22,543 bases of DNA from JACDBZ01 sp036262075. GTDB taxonomy: Bacteria; Chloroflexota; Limnocylindria; QHBO01. Under the pieces are notes generated by a model. It ran no database searches. It saw nothing but the letters and a program-made list of their open reading frames with translations, and was not told where the DNA came from. The translations under genes and the position numbers were made by a program. Of this stretch, positions 20,626 through 22,543 are shown piece after piece. The stretch spans positions 1 to 22,543 of the forward strand of contig DATAJO010000015.1 in assembly GCA_036262075.1 (NCBI GenBank), in the 5' to 3' direction. Every line of letters starts with the position of its first letter. Positions within the stretch are counted from its first letter, which is position 1.

Positions 20626-22227
20626 GTGTTCTGGGCTGACGAGCTGGCGGCGTCGGCCTCCGGACGCCAGGTCGTCAACGACTCGAAGACGCCGTCGGGC
20701 ACGGTCCACGTCGGATCGCTGCGCGGGCCGGTCGTGGTCGACACGATCGCCCGCGCCCTCCGCCGTGCGGGGCGCGAGGTCGAGCTGCGCTACGGCGTGG
20801 ACGACCTCGACCCGATGGACGCCCAGGCACTGCTCACCCCCGACGCGATCGACCGCTATATGGGCGTGCCGCTCGCGCACGTCCCGGATCCGGAGGGCGA
20901 CTGCCATCCGTCGTACGCGCGCCACTTCGCCGGCGCCTTCATCGACACCTTCGACGGGCTCGGCATCCGGCCGAACATCTACTACTGGATGAGCGAGGTC
21001 TACGGCTCCGGCGCCATGGACCCGTACATCCGCCGCGCCCTCGAGGCCGCGCCGCTCATCCGCGACATCTACCGCCGGGTGGCCAACGTCAACCATGCCG
21101 ACGAGTGGCACCCGCTGTTCGTCATCTGCGAGTCCTGCGGCCGCATCGGCACGACGATCGTCACCGGCTGGGATCCCGATGCCGGCACGGTCCGCTACGA
21201 GTGCCGCGAGGATCTCGTGGCCTGGGCGCGCGGCTGCGGCCATTCCGGTGAGGTCTCGCCGTTCGCCGGGCGCGCCAAGCTGCCGTACAACGTCGACTGG
21301 GCCGCGAAGTGGGACCTGTTCGGCGTGACGATCGAGCCCGCCGGCAAGGACCTGTCGACGAAGGGCGGATCGCGCGACCGATCCGACGCCATCTCGCGCG
21401 AGGTGTTCGGCAACGAGCCGCCGATGAACCTGGCCTACGAGTTCCTGAACATCGGCGGACGGAAGATGTCGACCTCGAAGGGCCTCGGTGCCGCTGCGAC
21501 GGAGATCGCCGACGTCATCCCGCCCGAGCAGCTCCGCCTCCTGTTCCTGCGCCCGAAGCCGAAGGTGGCGATCGAGTTCGACCCCTACGGGACCGATGCG
21601 ATCCCGCGCCTGTTCGACGAGTCCGATCGCCTGGCGGCGGCCATCGCCGGCCGTCCGTTCCGTGGCGAGCTGCCGGCCGACCACGAGCGGGTGTTCGCCT
21701 ACTCGCTCGTCGATCCGGACGCCGATGTCGCCGCCGAGGCGGCGGCGTACCGGCCGAGCTTCTCGCACCTCGCCCTGCTCGAGCAGATTCCCGGCGTCGA
21801 CGTCCGGGAGCGGGTCGTCGCGGAGAAGGGCGCGCCGCTCACGCCGCGGGAGGAGGAGATCCTCGAGGAGCGGCGCCGCGCCGCGCGCGCCTGGCTCGCC
21901 GGGTACGCGCCGGACTCGGCGAAGATCGCCGTGCGCGACGAGCTGCCCGAGCAGGTCGCCGAGCTCAGCGGCGAGCAGCGCGCGTACCTGGCCGCGCTGG
22001 CCGAGGCCGCGACGCGGCCCCCGGACTCCGGCGAGGCCTGGCAGGCGCTCATCTTCTCCACGGCCAAGGAGCGCGGCCTGCCGGCCGGCGACGCCTTCCG
22101 CGCCATCTACCTCGCCTTCCTCGGCCGCCCGAACGGCCCGCGCGCCGGCTGGCTGCTCGCCTCGCTCGACCCGGCCTTCGTCGCCGACCGGCTGCGCCAG
22201 GCGAGCGGCGTGGGCGCGGCGGCATGA
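20626..22227 (+). CDS. lysS: Class I lysyl-tRNA synthetase
   Basis: This enzyme charges tRNA-Lys. The 533-aa protein is the class I (archaeal/spirochaete-type) enzyme, unrelated to the usual bacterial class II LysRS. It has HIGH-type KTPSGTVHVGS (21-31), KMSKS-type RKMSTSKG (279-286) and four cysteines (168, 171, 193, 204; ESCGR, YECRED, RGCGH) that fit the zinc-binding insert. The C-terminal helical domain is complete. The GTG at 20626 is chosen because FWADELA is the usual class I N-terminus; GAGG lies about 10 nt upstream. Its stop overlaps the serS start (ATGA). Class I LysRS occurs sporadically in bacteria, presumably by transfer from archaea. Confidence 0.96.
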   Translation: MFWADELAASASGRQVVNDSKTPSGTVHVGSLRGPVVVDTIARALRRAGREVELRYGVDDLDPMDAQALLTPDAIDRYMGVPLAHVPDPEGDCHPSYARHFAGAFIDTFDGLGIRPNIYYWMSEVYGSGAMDPYIRRALEAAPLIRDIYRRVANVNHADEWHPLFVICESCGRIGTTIVTGWDPDAGTVRYECREDLVAWARGCGHSGEVSPFAGRAKLPYNVDWAAKWDLFGVTIEPAGKDLSTKGGSRDRSDAISREVFGNEPPMNLAYEFLNIGGRKMSTSKGLGAAATEIADVIPPEQLRLLFLRPKPKVAIEFDPYGTDAIPRLFDESDRLAAAIAGRPFRGELPADHERVFAYSLVDPDADVAAEAAAYRPSFSHLALLEQIPGVDVRERVVAEKGAPLTPREEEILEERRRAARAWLAGYAPDSAKIAVRDELPEQVAELSGEQRAYLAALAEAATRPPDSGEAWQALIFSTAKERGLPAGDAFRAIYLAFLGRPNGPRAGWLLASLDPAFVADRLRQASGVGAAA

Positions 22228-22543
22228 GCGTCGGCCTCCAGCGGCTCCGCGACGAGCCGGACGTTATCCGTCGCGGCGCAATCGACAAGGGCGAGGATCC
22301 CGCCGTCGTCGACCAGGCCCTGGCGCTCGACGAGCGCCGGCGCGCCCTGCTCGCCGAGGGCGACGCCCTCAAGGCGGAGCGCAACGCGTCGTCGAAGCGC
22401 ATCGGCGAGGCGATCCGTGCCGGCGCCGACCCGAACGGTCCGGAGGTCGCCGAGCTCAAGGCCGCCTCGAGCCGGGTGGGGGAGCGGATCGACGCCATCG
22501 ACGCCGAGCTCGCGTCCGTCGAGGCCGAGCTCGAGGATGCGCA
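22224..22543 (+). CDS. serS: Seryl-tRNA synthetase (N-terminal part)
   Basis: The first 106 residues of SerRS, cut by the window edge. They show the usual N-terminus VGLQRLRDEPDVIRRGAIDK and then the long antiparallel coiled coil that grips the tRNA-Ser variable arm (LDERRRALLAEGDALKAERN, later ERIDAIDAELASVEAELED). The catalytic class II domain lies beyond the window. The ATG overlaps the lysS TGA by 4 nt, so two aminoacyl-tRNA synthetases are translationally coupled. Confidence 0.93.
   Translation, partial: MSVGLQRLRDEPDVIRRGAIDKGEDPAVVDQALALDERRRALLAEGDALKAERNASSKRIGEAIRAGADPNGPEVAELKAASSRVGERIDAIDAELASVEAELEDA

Overview
The window is a GC-rich, densely packed stretch of a bacterial chromosome carrying mostly core genes. 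No tRNA, rRNA, insertion sequence, integrase, phage gene or CRISPR array is visible. Several features together suggest a Chloroflexota lineage, possibly near Limnocylindria: a class I lysyl-tRNA synthetase, a sigma-54 factor with an inserted zinc-ribbon-like motif, a K+-independent proton pyrophosphatase, and -10 elements of the form GCTANNNT close to start codons. The lineage is an inference from gene content, not a proven assignment.

Layout. (1) 1-1635, minus: 5' part of a kinase-aminotransferase fusion gene that runs off the left edge. (2) 1636-2078: the longest gene-free stretch, with a perfect 31-bp direct repeat and the promoter of the next operon. (3) 2079-5120, plus: glutamate dehydrogenase, an unrecognised 201-aa protein and a BioD-like/DRTGG protein. 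(4) 5331-8286, minus: coaX-coaBC-panC, a coenzyme A operon with 4-nt overlaps; its PanC has lost several canonical active-site residues. (5) 8381-11626, plus, divergent from coaX: an unknown protein, an M16 zinc peptidase, a repeat-like protein with an acidic N-terminus, and ndk. (6) 11661-12338, minus: signal peptidase I. (7) 12405-16657, plus: a histidine phosphatase, rpoN, and a membrane-anchored protein with three Ig-like domains and a beta-propeller. (8) 16792-19911, plus: H+-pyrophosphatase and undecaprenyl-diphosphatase. (9) 19928-22543, plus: greA preceded by a consensus promoter and a U-tract terminator inside its leader, then class I lysS and the start of serS.

The genes cover amino-acid nitrogen metabolism (gdhA), coenzyme A synthesis (coaX, coaBC, panC-like), nucleotide supply (ndk), protein export and envelope (lepB, uppP, surface protein), pyrophosphate-driven proton pumping (hppA), transcription (rpoN, greA) and tRNA charging (lysS, serS). 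HppA consumes pyrophosphate, which lysS and serS products (among many reactions) release.

No clear-cut new defence or mobile system is present. The points most worth a second look are the greA leader attenuator, the degenerate PanC inside an otherwise intact CoA operon, the zinc-ribbon RpoN, the recurrent GCTANNNT start-proximal promoters (some apparently leaderless), and the tandem 31-bp repeat upstream of gdhA.
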